Position numbers and translations under genes: made by a program | Notes under the pieces: model-generated | Told to the model about the DNA's origin: nothing | What the model saw: the letters and a program-made list of their open reading frames with translations, nothing else | Database searches by the model: none | Part shown: in pieces, positions 1 through 5,989 of the stretch | Layout: each line of letters opens with the position of its first letter | Numbering within the stretch: the first letter of the stretch is position 1 | From: Rhizobium sp. Q54 | GTDB taxonomy: Bacteria; Pseudomonadota; Alphaproteobacteria; Rhizobiales; Beijerinckiaceae | Assembly: GCA_945903655.1 (NCBI GenBank) | Contig: CAMDOY010000176.1 | Coordinates: 1 to 7,292 of the forward strand | Reading direction: 5' to 3' | DNA: 7,292 bases

Positions 1-1088
1 AGGACCGAGAAAATCGCCTCGACAGCGCCTGCAGCGCCCAGCAGATGTCCGATGGAGGATTTCGTCGAGGACATGGAGATCTTCGCCGCGGCGTTGCCGA
101 CCACGCGGGTCACTGCGCCCAGCTCGATCTCGTCGCCCAGCGGCGTGGAAGTGCCGTGGGCGTTGACATAATCGAGGTCGGAGGCGGCGATGCCCGCGCG
201 CTTGATCGCCATGCTCATGCAGCGAAACGCGCCATCCCCGTCTTCGGCGGGGGCGGTGATGTGATGGGCGTCGCCGGAGAGGCCATAACCGATCAGTTCC
301 GCATAGATTTTCGCGCCGCGCGCCTTGGCGTGCTCATATTCTTCCAGCACCACGCAGCCCGCGCCTTCGCCCATCACGAAGCCGTCGCGATCCCGGTCAT
401 AGGGACGCGAGCCTTCCGTGGGGCGGTCGTTGAAATTTGTGGATAACGCCCGGCAGGCGGCGAAACCGGCAAGACCGATCCGGTTGACGGCCGATTCAGC
501 CCCGCCCGCCACGACCACATCCGCATCGCCCAGCGCAATCAGGCGGCCCGCATCGCCGATCGCGTGCGCGCCGGTGGAGCAGGCGGTGACCACGGAATGA
601 TTGGGCCCCTTGAGGCCGTGCATGATCGAGACATAGCCCGAGCACAGATTGATGAGGCGTCCCGGAATGAAGAAGGGCGACACGCGGCGCGGGCCCTTTT
701 CCTTCAGGAGCAGCGATGTTTCATAGATGCCGCCGAGGCCGCCGATGCCCGAGCCGATCAAAACGCCCGTGGCGCATTGGTCTTCGTAGCTCTTGGGATG
801 CCAGCCCGCATCGTTGAGGGCCTGAGTCGCCGCCGAGATCGCGAAGATGATGTAGTCATCGACCTTGCGCTGCTCTTTGGGCTCCATCCATTGATCGGCG
901 TTGAAGGTGCTGTTCGAGCCGTCGCCGCGCGGAACCATGCAGGCGATCTGGCACGCAATGTCAGACACATCAAAAGCTTCAACACGCGCCGCGCCGCTTT
1001 GTCCTTCCAGCAAGCGCTTCCAGGTGTCCTCGACGCCACATGCCAGCGGCGAGACCATCCCGAGACCGGTGATGACGACCCTTCTCAT
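1..1088 (-). CDS. fabF: Beta-ketoacyl-ACP synthase II (FabF), C-terminus cut by window edge
   Basis: FabF is the cytoplasmic condensing enzyme of type II fatty-acid synthesis: it joins malonyl-ACP to a growing acyl-ACP with loss of CO2. The frame is open from an ATG at 1088 to the window edge, giving 362 full codons of the roughly 420 usual for the family. The N-terminus MRRVVITGLGMVSPL is typical. The nucleophile Cys170 lies in TACSTGAHAIGDA, the first catalytic His is His311 in NAHGTSTPLGDE, and Lys343 and His348 lie in TKSSIGHLLGAAGAVEA, so the thiolase-fold Cys-His-His triad is complete. The stretch FNADQWMEPKEQRKVD is also characteristic of alphaproteobacterial FabF. A GGA-containing A-rich sequence about 7 nt before the ATG can serve as ribosome binding site. 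It follows acpP by 144 nt, with a probable terminator in between. FabB is the main alternative, but the length, the sequence and the position next to acpP favour FabF. Confidence 0.96.
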   Translation of the reverse strand, partial: MRRVVITGLGMVSPLACGVEDTWKRLLEGQSGAARVEAFDVSDIACQIACMVPRGDGSNSTFNADQWMEPKEQRKVDDYIIFAISAATQALNDAGWHPKSYEDQCATGVLIGSGIGGLGGIYETSLLLKEKGPRRVSPFFIPGRLINLCSGYVSIMHGLKGPNHSVVTACSTGAHAIGDAGRLIALGDADVVVAGGAESAVNRIGLAGFAACRALSTNFNDRPTEGSRPYDRDRDGFVMGEGAGCVVLEEYEHAKARGAKIYAELIGYGLSGDAHHITAPAEDGDGAFRCMSMAIKRAGIAASDLDYVNAHGTSTPLGDEIELGAVTRVVGNAAAKISMSSTKSSIGHLLGAAGAVEAIFSV

Positions 1089-1121
1089 GCCTTTTTCCGA
1101 TGCGTTCGCGCGCTACAGGAG

Positions 1122-1144
1122 CAAAAGGCCGGATGATCCGGCCT
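1122..1144 (-). terminator. Probable intrinsic terminator between acpP and fabF
   Basis: On the minus strand a perfect 8-bp stem (AGGCCGGA / TCCGGCCT) closes a 3-nt loop and is followed by TTTT, the first T of which pairs in the stem. It lies after acpP and about 34 nt before the fabF start. The T-run is short, so termination may be partial; this would leave some read-through into fabF. Confidence 0.65.
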
Positions 1145-1205
1145 GGTTCAGATTCTAAATGGGCGCAGTTCCGCGCTTCCAGGAACCTTGCCCCATGAAG
1201 ATGGA

Positions 1206-1226
1206 GGGCCCGCGCAGGGCGGGCCC
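1206..1226 (-). other. GC-rich stem-loop just after acpP
   Basis: GGGCCCGC and GCGGGCCC form a perfect 8-bp GC-only stem with a 5-nt loop, starting 6 nt past the acpP stop codon. No T-tract follows on the minus strand, so it is not a classical intrinsic terminator by itself. It could protect the acpP mRNA 3' end from exonucleases or act together with the U-tailed hairpin at 1122-1144. That role is inference; the inverted repeat is directly visible. Confidence 0.5.
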
Positions 1227-1232
1227 GCCAGA

Positions 1233-1472
1233 TCAGGCGGCCTTCGCCTTCTCGACGAAGCGAACGGCGTCGCCAACGGTCACAATGGACTCAGCGGCGT
1301 CATCGGGAATCTCAACGCCAAATTCTTCCTCGAAAGCCATGACGAGTTCGACGCGGTCCAGGGAGTCGGCGCCGAGATCATCAATGAAGTCAGCATTATC
1401 GACCACCTTCTCGGCGTCTACGCCGAGGTGCTGGATCACGATTTTCTTTACGCGCTCGGCGACATCGCTCAT
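1233..1472 (-). CDS. acpP: Acyl carrier protein
   Basis: AcpP carries the growing acyl chain as a thioester on a 4'-phosphopantetheine arm and delivers it to FabD, FabF, FabG and the acyltransferases. At 79 residues it has the normal length. Ser37 in GADSLDRVELVMAFEEEF is the phosphopantetheine attachment site, and the acidic helix II that partner enzymes recognise follows directly. The protein is rich in Asp and Glu, as expected. The ATG at 1472 is preceded by GAGGA with a 4-nt spacer. Its place between fabG and fabF is the standard order of the fab cluster. A long leader upstream and hairpins downstream suggest its own transcript, which fits the need for ACP in large excess over the enzymes. 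The sequence most resembles Hyphomicrobiales AcpP from memory. Confidence 0.98.
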   Translation of the reverse strand: MSDVAERVKKIVIQHLGVDAEKVVDNADFIDDLGADSLDRVELVMAFEEEFGVEIPDDAAESIVTVGDAVRFVEKAKAA

Positions 1473-1693
1473 TTTGTCCTCGTTTTAGCTATGTGATCCG
1501 TGGACCGGATGGCCCGATCAACCTCTGACCAAACGCCTGCGGAGATTGGGATCCGCATCGTTTCAACCTCTAGTGTTCCCGCAGGTCTTGAAAGCTTACT
1601 CGCAAGCGAATGACAAGCCCTCGACCGGGACGGGCGCTAGGTAACACACTTCAAAGTCCAAGGCGAGAGCGCTCATGGACTTCGTCTTGACCA
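1473..1693 (-). promoter_or_regulatory. acpP leader/promoter region with repeats and hairpins
   Basis: This 221-bp spacer separates the fabG stop from the acpP start, far more than the 20 nt between fabD and fabG, so acpP probably has a promoter here. I could not pick out a convincing -35/-10 pair. A TTGTCA is present at about 1608-1613 on the minus strand, but no good -10 follows it. The minus strand carries the 9-mer AGAGGTTGA twice (1563-1571 and 1518-1526). Between the copies is a 6-bp stem with an 8-nt loop (1538-1557). A second small stem-loop, ATCCG/CGGAT (1496-1510), lies nearer the start codon. No protein-coding gene is supported in it. Confidence 0.5.
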
Positions 1694-2431
1694 TTAGATC
1701 ATGGCCATGCCGCCATTCACATGCAGGGTCTGGCCTGTCACATAGCCCGCCTCGCGGCTCGCCAGATAGACGAGCGCGGCGGCGATATCGTCCCCAGACC
1801 CCAGTTTGGCGGCTGGAATTGTGGCGAGAATCGCCTCTTTTTGCTTCTCGTTCAGGCCATCGGTCATGGGGCTGGCGATGAAGCCGGGCGCGATGCAGTT
1901 GACGGTGATGTTGCGGGTGGCGACCTCGGCGGCCAGCGATTTCGACATGCCGATCATCCCGGCCTTGGAGGCCGCATAGTTGCCCTGACCGGGGTTGCCG
2001 GTCACGCCCACCACGGAAGTGATTCCAATGATGCGCCCAAAGCGCCGTTTCATCATGCCTTTCAGCGCCGCGCGGGAGAGGCGGAACGCGGAGGTCAGGT
2101 TGATCGCGAGCACCGCGTCCCAATCATCGTCCTTCATGCGCATGAACAGGCCGTCCTTGGTGACGCCCGCGTTATTGACGAGGATGTCGAGCTGGCCCAT
2201 GGCGCTTTCTGCTGCGGGAACAAGGGCTTCCACCTCAGTCTTCTCGGCGAGGTTGCAGGGGAGCACATGCACCCGCTCGCCAAGCTCGCCCGCCAGCGCC
2301 TCCAGCGCCTCGCGCCGCGTGCCGGAAATCGCGACCGTGGCGCCTTGGGTGTGCAGGGCGCGGGCCATGGCGCCGCCAAGGCCCCCGGTGGCGCCCGTGA
2401 CAAGGGCTGTCAGACCATTGAGTTCAAACAT
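1694..2431 (-). CDS. fabG: 3-oxoacyl-ACP reductase (FabG)
   Basis: FabG is the NADPH-dependent reductase that turns beta-ketoacyl-ACP into (R)-3-hydroxyacyl-ACP in the first reduction of each elongation cycle. The 245-residue length is standard for this short-chain dehydrogenase/reductase. The Rossmann nucleotide-binding motif TGATGGLG is at 12-19, NNAG at 86-89, and the catalytic tetrad is Asn111, Ser139, Tyr152 and Lys156 (GNYAASKAGM). Basic residues Arg129/Arg130 and Arg173 sit where E. coli FabG contacts ACP. PG at 182-183 and the C-terminal VTGQTLHVNGGMAMI are typical of FabG. The ATG at 2431 has AGGAG about 7 nt upstream. It begins 20 nt after fabD, so the two are very likely cotranscribed. 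Other short-chain reductases exist, but the fab context makes the assignment firm. Confidence 0.97.
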   Translation of the reverse strand: MFELNGLTALVTGATGGLGGAMARALHTQGATVAISGTRREALEALAGELGERVHVLPCNLAEKTEVEALVPAAESAMGQLDILVNNAGVTKDGLFMRMKDDDWDAVLAINLTSAFRLSRAALKGMMKRRFGRIIGITSVVGVTGNPGQGNYAASKAGMIGMSKSLAAEVATRNITVNCIAPGFIASPMTDGLNEKQKEAILATIPAAKLGSGDDIAAALVYLASREAGYVTGQTLHVNGGMAMI

Positions 2432-2451
2432 TTGGGGTCTCCTGATCTGGT

Positions 2452-3414
2452 TCAGCCCTGACGGGCGGCCTTGAAGGCGGCGATGTCGGCGGGGGTTCCC
2501 ACGGACACGCCCGCAGCGGTCTCGGCGATGCGTTTCACAAGGCCTGACAAGACCTTGCCAGCGCCGATCTCGTAGAAGGTCGTAACCCCCTCAGCCGCCA
2601 TGAAGGCGATGGATTCGCGCCAGCGCACGGTTCCCGTCACCTGTTCCACAAGGCGTTGGCGGATCTCGGCGGGGTCGGTGATGGGTGCCGCCAGCACATT
2701 GGCCACGAGGGGAACGCGGGGGGCGCTGATATTCACGTGCGCCAAAGCCGCCGCCATGGCCTCAGCTGCGGGCTGCATCAGGGCGCAATGGAAGGGGGCG
2801 GACACGGGCAAAAGCAGGGCGCGTTTGGCGCCGGCGGTCTTGGCCAGCTCCATGGCTTTTTCCACAGCTGATTTCGTGCCGGAGATCACGACCTGGCCGC
2901 CGCCGTTGTCATTGGCCGCCTGACAGATGGCCGCTTCAAGGTGAAGTTGGCGGGCGGCTTCCGTCGCGACCGCCGCCACGGGGCCGAATTCGAGGCCGAT
3001 GATCGCGGCCATGGCGCCCTCGCCCACAGGGACGGCCTTCTGCATGGCCTCGCCGCGCAGGCGCAGCAACCGCGCTGTATCGGCGAGGGTGAAGGCGCCC
3101 GCCGCCGCCAGCGCCGAATATTCCCCAAGGGAATGGCCCGCGACGAATTGGGCGTCGCGCGCCAGATCGAGCCCGGCTTCCGCCTCCAGCACCCGCATCA
3201 CGGCCATGCTGACCGCCATGAGGGCGGGCTGGGCGTTGGCGGTGAGGGTGAGTTCGGCGTCCGGGCCCTCGAACATGAGGGTGGAGAGCTTCTGCCCCAG
3301 CGCATCGTCCACCTCCGCAAAGACGGCGGCTGCCTGAGGGAACTCCTCGGCGAGCAATTTGCCCATGCCGACGGCTTGGGAGCCCTGTCCGGGGAAGATG
3401 AAGGCCTGAGTCAT
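2452..3414 (-). CDS. fabD: Malonyl-CoA:ACP transacylase (FabD)
   Basis: FabD moves the malonyl group from malonyl-CoA to ACP and supplies the extender unit for fatty-acid elongation in the cytoplasm. The 320-residue protein starts with MTQAFIFPGQGSQAVGMGK, including the conserved GQGSQ at 9-13. The nucleophile Ser95 lies in GHSLGEYSALAAAGAF. Arg120 in LRGEAMQ corresponds to the arginine that binds the malonyl carboxylate, and His209 in SAPFHCALM is the catalytic partner. The reading frame stays open upstream to 3522, but I chose the ATG at 3414 because family members begin with this FPGQGSQ segment and the extra 36 residues look like translated spacer. The Shine-Dalgarno sequence is weak (an AGG 6 nt upstream). 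It is the first gene of the fab group, and its upstream spacer is shared with the divergent YkgJ-family gene. Confidence 0.96.
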   Translation of the reverse strand: MTQAFIFPGQGSQAVGMGKLLAEEFPQAAAVFAEVDDALGQKLSTLMFEGPDAELTLTANAQPALMAVSMAVMRVLEAEAGLDLARDAQFVAGHSLGEYSALAAAGAFTLADTARLLRLRGEAMQKAVPVGEGAMAAIIGLEFGPVAAVATEAARQLHLEAAICQAANDNGGGQVVISGTKSAVEKAMELAKTAGAKRALLLPVSAPFHCALMQPAAEAMAAALAHVNISAPRVPLVANVLAAPITDPAEIRQRLVEQVTGTVRWRESIAFMAAEGVTTFYEIGAGKVLSGLVKRIAETAAGVSVGTPADIAAFKAARQG

Positions 3415-3444
3415 GAGAACCTGTGGAGTTGAGGATACGGTTCG

Positions 3445-3474
3445 CAGGAACATGCTCCGACAGGGCGAGTCAAG
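3445..3474 (-). promoter_or_regulatory. Candidate fabD promoter
   Basis: The minus strand has CTTGACT (3474-3468), a good match to the CTTGAC -35 element often seen in alphaproteobacterial housekeeping promoters. With a 17-nt spacer the -10 would be TTCCTG, a poor match. The site ends about 30 nt before the fabD ATG, which is a plausible distance. The -35 match is visible; promoter activity is inferred. Confidence 0.3.
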
Positions 3475-3550
3475 TCGATGGCGGCGCGCGGGTCCATGTG
3501 AAAAACCCGGGGTCTCCCGCATTTCCCGCTCTACAAGGGGCGCGCGATTG

Positions 3551-3563
3551 GGTATGCGATACC
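3551..3563. promoter_or_regulatory. Palindrome GGTAT-GCG-ATACC in divergent spacer
   Basis: A perfect 5-bp inverted repeat with a 3-nt centre lies 33 nt upstream of the YkgJ-family start codon, between divergent genes. The position would suit an operator. A 10-base symmetric match can also arise by chance, and no known regulator was recognised. Confidence 0.25.
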
Positions 3564-3596
3564 TCAGCTTCTGTTCGAGTCGATCCCCGAGGTTAC

Positions 3597-4013
3597 ATGC
3601 CCGCCGCTCCCGGACGTTCCTGCGGACCCTGCACCCTCTGCTGTCAGGTGCTGGAAATCGACGAGTTCGACAAGCCTGCGGGCACGCTCTGCAAGAACTG
3701 TAAGCTCGGGGGCGGCTGCAAGATCTATAAAAAGCGCCCTGAGGTCTGCCGCGATTTCGAATGCGAATGGCTCACCGAGCGCGATGTGTCGGTAGTGCTC
3801 TATCCCAACCGTACCGGCGTTCTCTTCATGATCGACGATGATTCGGATGAGTATCTGGCGGTCTGCGATCCCAAGAAGCCGCATCTGTGGCGCACGCCGC
3901 TGGTGTTCCGGCATTTGCTGGCCAAGGCCAAGGAGGGCCATGTGGTCGTCGCCAAGGCCGGGACCTTCGCCTGGCGGGTCTACGCCAATGGCGAAACCGC
4001 GCCCTGGACCTGA
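3597..4013 (+). CDS. YkgJ-family cysteine cluster protein (CxxCxxCC, putative Zn/Fe binding)
   Basis: This is a 138-residue, probably cytoplasmic protein of the YkgJ/UPF0153 type, a family annotated as zinc- or iron-chelating but without an established reaction. It has ten cysteines. Cys9, 12, 15 and 16 form the hallmark CxxCxxCC, followed by Cys32 and Cys35 (CKNC), Cys41, Cys51 and Cys56, with Cys90 further on. The N-terminal 60 residues therefore look like a compact metal or Fe-S site, and the C-terminal half is a mixed domain ending in ETAPWT. No signal peptide or membrane segment is seen. The frame is open back to 3423, but I chose the ATG at 3597: GAGG lies 4 nt upstream, and family members begin close to the first CxxC. 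It is the only plus-strand gene here, divergent from fabD and converging on rsmA with 6 nt between stop codons. Its function remains unknown; nothing in the context assigns one. Confidence 0.88.
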   Translation: MPAAPGRSCGPCTLCCQVLEIDEFDKPAGTLCKNCKLGGGCKIYKKRPEVCRDFECEWLTERDVSVVLYPNRTGVLFMIDDDSDEYLAVCDPKKPHLWRTPLVFRHLLAKAKEGHVVVAKAGTFAWRVYANGETAPWT

Positions 4014-4019
4014 GCGGCC

Positions 4020-4889
4020 CTAGTTCGCCGCCGCCGCCTGCGCCAGCCGCACGAATCCCTCCACATCCACCTCTTCAGCCCGCTTCGTGGGCTCGATCCC
4101 GGCGGCTTCCAGCAGCGCCAGCGCATCGAGCGTGCGCCCACGCAGGGCGAAGCCTTTGAGGGATTGGCGCAGCATCTTGCGTCTTTGGCCGAAGGCGGCT
4201 TGGGTAAGGGCCGAGAGGATGCGCCCGTCGCAGGGCAGGGGCTGCGCCCGGGGGATCAGCTCCACCACGGAGGAGGTGACCTTGGGTGGCGGCGTGAAGG
4301 CCGAGGGCGGCACATCAAAGAGGATGCGCGCGCGGGCGCGCCAGCCGGTGAGGACGGCGAGGCGTCCATAGTCCACGCGCTGGGCGGGCGTGGCGACGAT
4401 GCGCTCGGCCACCTCGCGCTGGAACATGAGGGTCAGCCGGTCAAACCAGGGCGGCCATGGGTCTGCCTCCAGCCAGCGCACCAGCAGGGCAGTGCCGATG
4501 TTATAGGGCAGGTTGGCGCAGATGCGGGCTGGGCCGCCGCCATGCTGGGCGACCAGCGCGCCCAGATCGGTCTCCAGCGCGTCGCCCTGCAGCACATGCA
4601 GGCGACCGGGATAGCGCTCCGCGATCTGCGCCAGCGCGGGTAGACAGCGCTCGTCACGCTCGACAGCGATGACCTGCTTGGCGCCCTCCGCCAGCAGCGC
4701 CCTTGTGAGGCCGCCCGGACCCGGGCCGATCTCGACCACCGTGACGCCTTCCAGCGGTCCCGCCGCGCGGGCGATGCGTCCGGTCAGGTTGAGGTCATAG
4801 AGAAAGTTCTGACCCAGCGATTTCTTCGCCAGAAGCCCATGGGCCTCGACCACATCGCGCAGGGGCGGCAGATCGTCGATGGCGCTCAC
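4020..4889 (-). CDS. rsmA: 16S rRNA (adenine1518/1519-N6)-dimethyltransferase (RsmA/KsgA)
   Basis: RsmA uses S-adenosylmethionine to dimethylate two adjacent adenines in the 3'-terminal hairpin of 16S rRNA, late in 30S assembly; loss gives kasugamycin resistance in many bacteria. The 289-residue protein has the family's N-terminal KKSLGQNFL (22-30), the SAM-binding VVEIGPGPGGLT (51-62), the acidic Glu77 of AVERD, Asp103 in QGDAL, and the catalytic NLPYN at 126-130. FTPPPKVTSSVV (198-209) and the C-terminal helical RNA-binding region with FGQRRKMLRQSLK (233-245) complete the match. The start is GTG at 4889; the next Met is residue 155, far past the conserved motifs. The GTG overlaps the pdxA stop as GTGA, so translation is probably coupled, which would offset the weak ribosome binding site. 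Confidence 0.97.
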   Translation of the reverse strand: MSAIDDLPPLRDVVEAHGLLAKKSLGQNFLYDLNLTGRIARAAGPLEGVTVVEIGPGPGGLTRALLAEGAKQVIAVERDERCLPALAQIAERYPGRLHVLQGDALETDLGALVAQHGGGPARICANLPYNIGTALLVRWLEADPWPPWFDRLTLMFQREVAERIVATPAQRVDYGRLAVLTGWRARARILFDVPPSAFTPPPKVTSSVVELIPRAQPLPCDGRILSALTQAAFGQRRKMLRQSLKGFALRGRTLDALALLEAAGIEPTKRAEEVDVEGFVRLAQAAAAN

Positions 4890-5902
4890 TTAGGCGCGCT
4901 CGCAACCAGCCTTGCGGCGAGGGCGATGGCGGCGATGAGGCTCGACTCGTTTGCGATCCCCTTGCCCGCGATGTCGAAGGCGGTGCCGTGATCGGGCGAA
5001 GTGCGGATGAAAGGCAGGCCAAGGGTCGTGTTCACGCCGCTGTCGAAGGCCAGGGTCTTGGCGGGGATCAGGCCCTGATCGTGATACATGCAGATGGCCA
5101 CGTCATAGCGGGCGCGCGCCGCCGCATGAAACATAGTGTCGGGGGGCAGGGGCCCGAAGGCGTCGATGCCCTGCGCCTGCAATTGCGCCACGGCGGGGGC
5201 GACGATCTCGATGTCCTCGCGGCCCATTGTGCCGTTTTCGCCCGCATGGGGATTGAGACCGGCGATGGCGAGGCGCGGAGCAGCGATCCCGAAGCGGGTG
5301 CGATAGTCATGGGCGGTGATGGCTGCGGTCTCCACGATGGCCTGCGTCGTCAGGTCCGCAATGGCGCGCGTCAGGGCCAGGTGGATCGTCACCGGCACGA
5401 CCGCCAAGAGATCTGACCAGATCAGCATCACCGGGCGCAGGTGGCCTGTCTTCCACTCGCGCTCCGCCAGTTCCCCCAGCCATTCCGTGTGGCCGGGATG
5501 GTGGAAGCCCGCCTTGTAGAGCACATCCTTGGCGATGGGGTTGGTGACGAGGCCGCTCGCATCCCCGCTGCGCACCAGCATCACGGCTCGTTCGATGGAT
5601 TCGAGGGTGGCTGGCGCGTCCTGCGGATCGGGCCGCCCCGGCGCGCCGATGACCGGCGCCTTGAGCGGAACCACCGGCAACGCCGTCGCGAAGGCGTCAG
5701 CCGCCTGCGCGGGAGTGACTTCGATGACCGGGACATTCAGCCCCAGCGCTTTCGCCGCGCGGGTTATGTGATCGGGGTCGGCCAGCAAAAACCACGGCGC
5801 TGTATTCGCGTCCCGTGCGCGCCAGGCCTTGATGGCGATCTCGGGCCCAATGCCCGAAGGATCACCCTGCGTCACCGCCAAAGGCGCTGTGGTGCCTGTC
5901 AT
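4886..5902 (-). CDS. pdxA: 4-hydroxythreonine-4-phosphate dehydrogenase (PdxA)
   Basis: PdxA oxidises 4-phosphohydroxy-L-threonine with NAD(P)+; the product decarboxylates and is condensed with deoxyxylulose phosphate by PdxJ to give pyridoxine phosphate, in the DXP-dependent vitamin B6 pathway. From the chosen start it has 338 residues, normal for the family. PLAVTQGDPSGIGPEI (7-22) is the N-terminal signature. Metal-binding His174 (VTIHLAL), His219 (NPHAGENG) and His274 (MYHDQGL) keep the 45- and 55-residue spacings of E. coli His166/211/266. GVNTTLGLPFIRTSPDHGTA (289-308) is also diagnostic. In-frame ATGs exist at 5941 and 5923; I chose 5902 because AGGAAAGGG lies 7 nt upstream and little precedes the conserved strand in relatives. 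It begins 87 nt after the SurA-like gene and overlaps rsmA by 4 nt. Confidence 0.96.
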   Translation of the reverse strand: MTGTTAPLAVTQGDPSGIGPEIAIKAWRARDANTAPWFLLADPDHITRAAKALGLNVPVIEVTPAQAADAFATALPVVPLKAPVIGAPGRPDPQDAPATLESIERAVMLVRSGDASGLVTNPIAKDVLYKAGFHHPGHTEWLGELAEREWKTGHLRPVMLIWSDLLAVVPVTIHLALTRAIADLTTQAIVETAAITAHDYRTRFGIAAPRLAIAGLNPHAGENGTMGREDIEIVAPAVAQLQAQGIDAFGPLPPDTMFHAAARARYDVAICMYHDQGLIPAKTLAFDSGVNTTLGLPFIRTSPDHGTAFDIAGKGIANESSLIAAIALAARLVASAPK

Positions 5903-5918
5903 GGATGCGCCCTTTCCT
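5903..5918 (-). promoter_or_regulatory. Ribosome binding site deciding the pdxA start
   Basis: On the minus strand AGGAAAGGG (5918-5910) is followed by 7 nt and then the ATG ending at 5902. It is the best Shine-Dalgarno match among the three in-frame ATGs. The ATG at 5923 has AGGCGG about 3 nt upstream, which is possible but too close. Confidence 0.6.
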
Positions 5919-5940
5919 GACATGGACCGCCTGTAGCCCA

Positions 5941-5967
5941 TTCCAGCGATGCACGGCGGAGCTGGAA
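5941..5967 (-). other. Stem-loop in the spacer between the SurA-like gene and pdxA
   Basis: TTCCAGC and GCTGGAA form a perfect 7-bp stem with a 13-nt loop in the 87-bp spacer. No T-run follows on the minus strand, so it is unlikely to terminate transcription. The upstream in-frame pdxA ATG (5941-5939) begins at the edge of this stem. A processing or stability role is possible; chance is too. Confidence 0.3.
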
Positions 5968-5989
5968 GGCGGCGGGTTCAAAAGGCTTT

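Noticed and set aside
1188..1496. 102-residue plus-strand open frame opposite acpP
   Set aside because: It is the antisense of acpP, whose identity is certain. High GC content creates long shadow frames here, and the protein resembles no family.
1606..1640. Possible fabG terminator (GCCC/GGGC inverted repeat)
   Set aside because: Only four paired bases with an 11-nt loop and no T-tract; too weak to annotate.
1596..2123. 175-residue minus-strand open frame overlapping fabG and the acpP leader
   Set aside because: Most of it is an alternate frame of fabG with Arg-rich, low-complexity content; no start with a ribosome binding site and no recognisable domain.
2941..3432. Long plus-strand open frame opposite fabD
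   Set aside because: Antisense shadow of fabD with His/Gly/Arg-rich composition typical of reversed GC-rich codons.
3415..3522. 36-residue N-terminal extension of FabD
   Set aside because: The frame is open, but FabD proteins start at the FPGQGSQ segment and the extension has no recognisable signal or domain.
3423..3596. 58-residue N-terminal extension of the YkgJ-family protein
   Set aside because: It covers the divergent spacer and has no family match that I recognise; the ATG at 3597 has its own GAGG and begins just before the Cys cluster.
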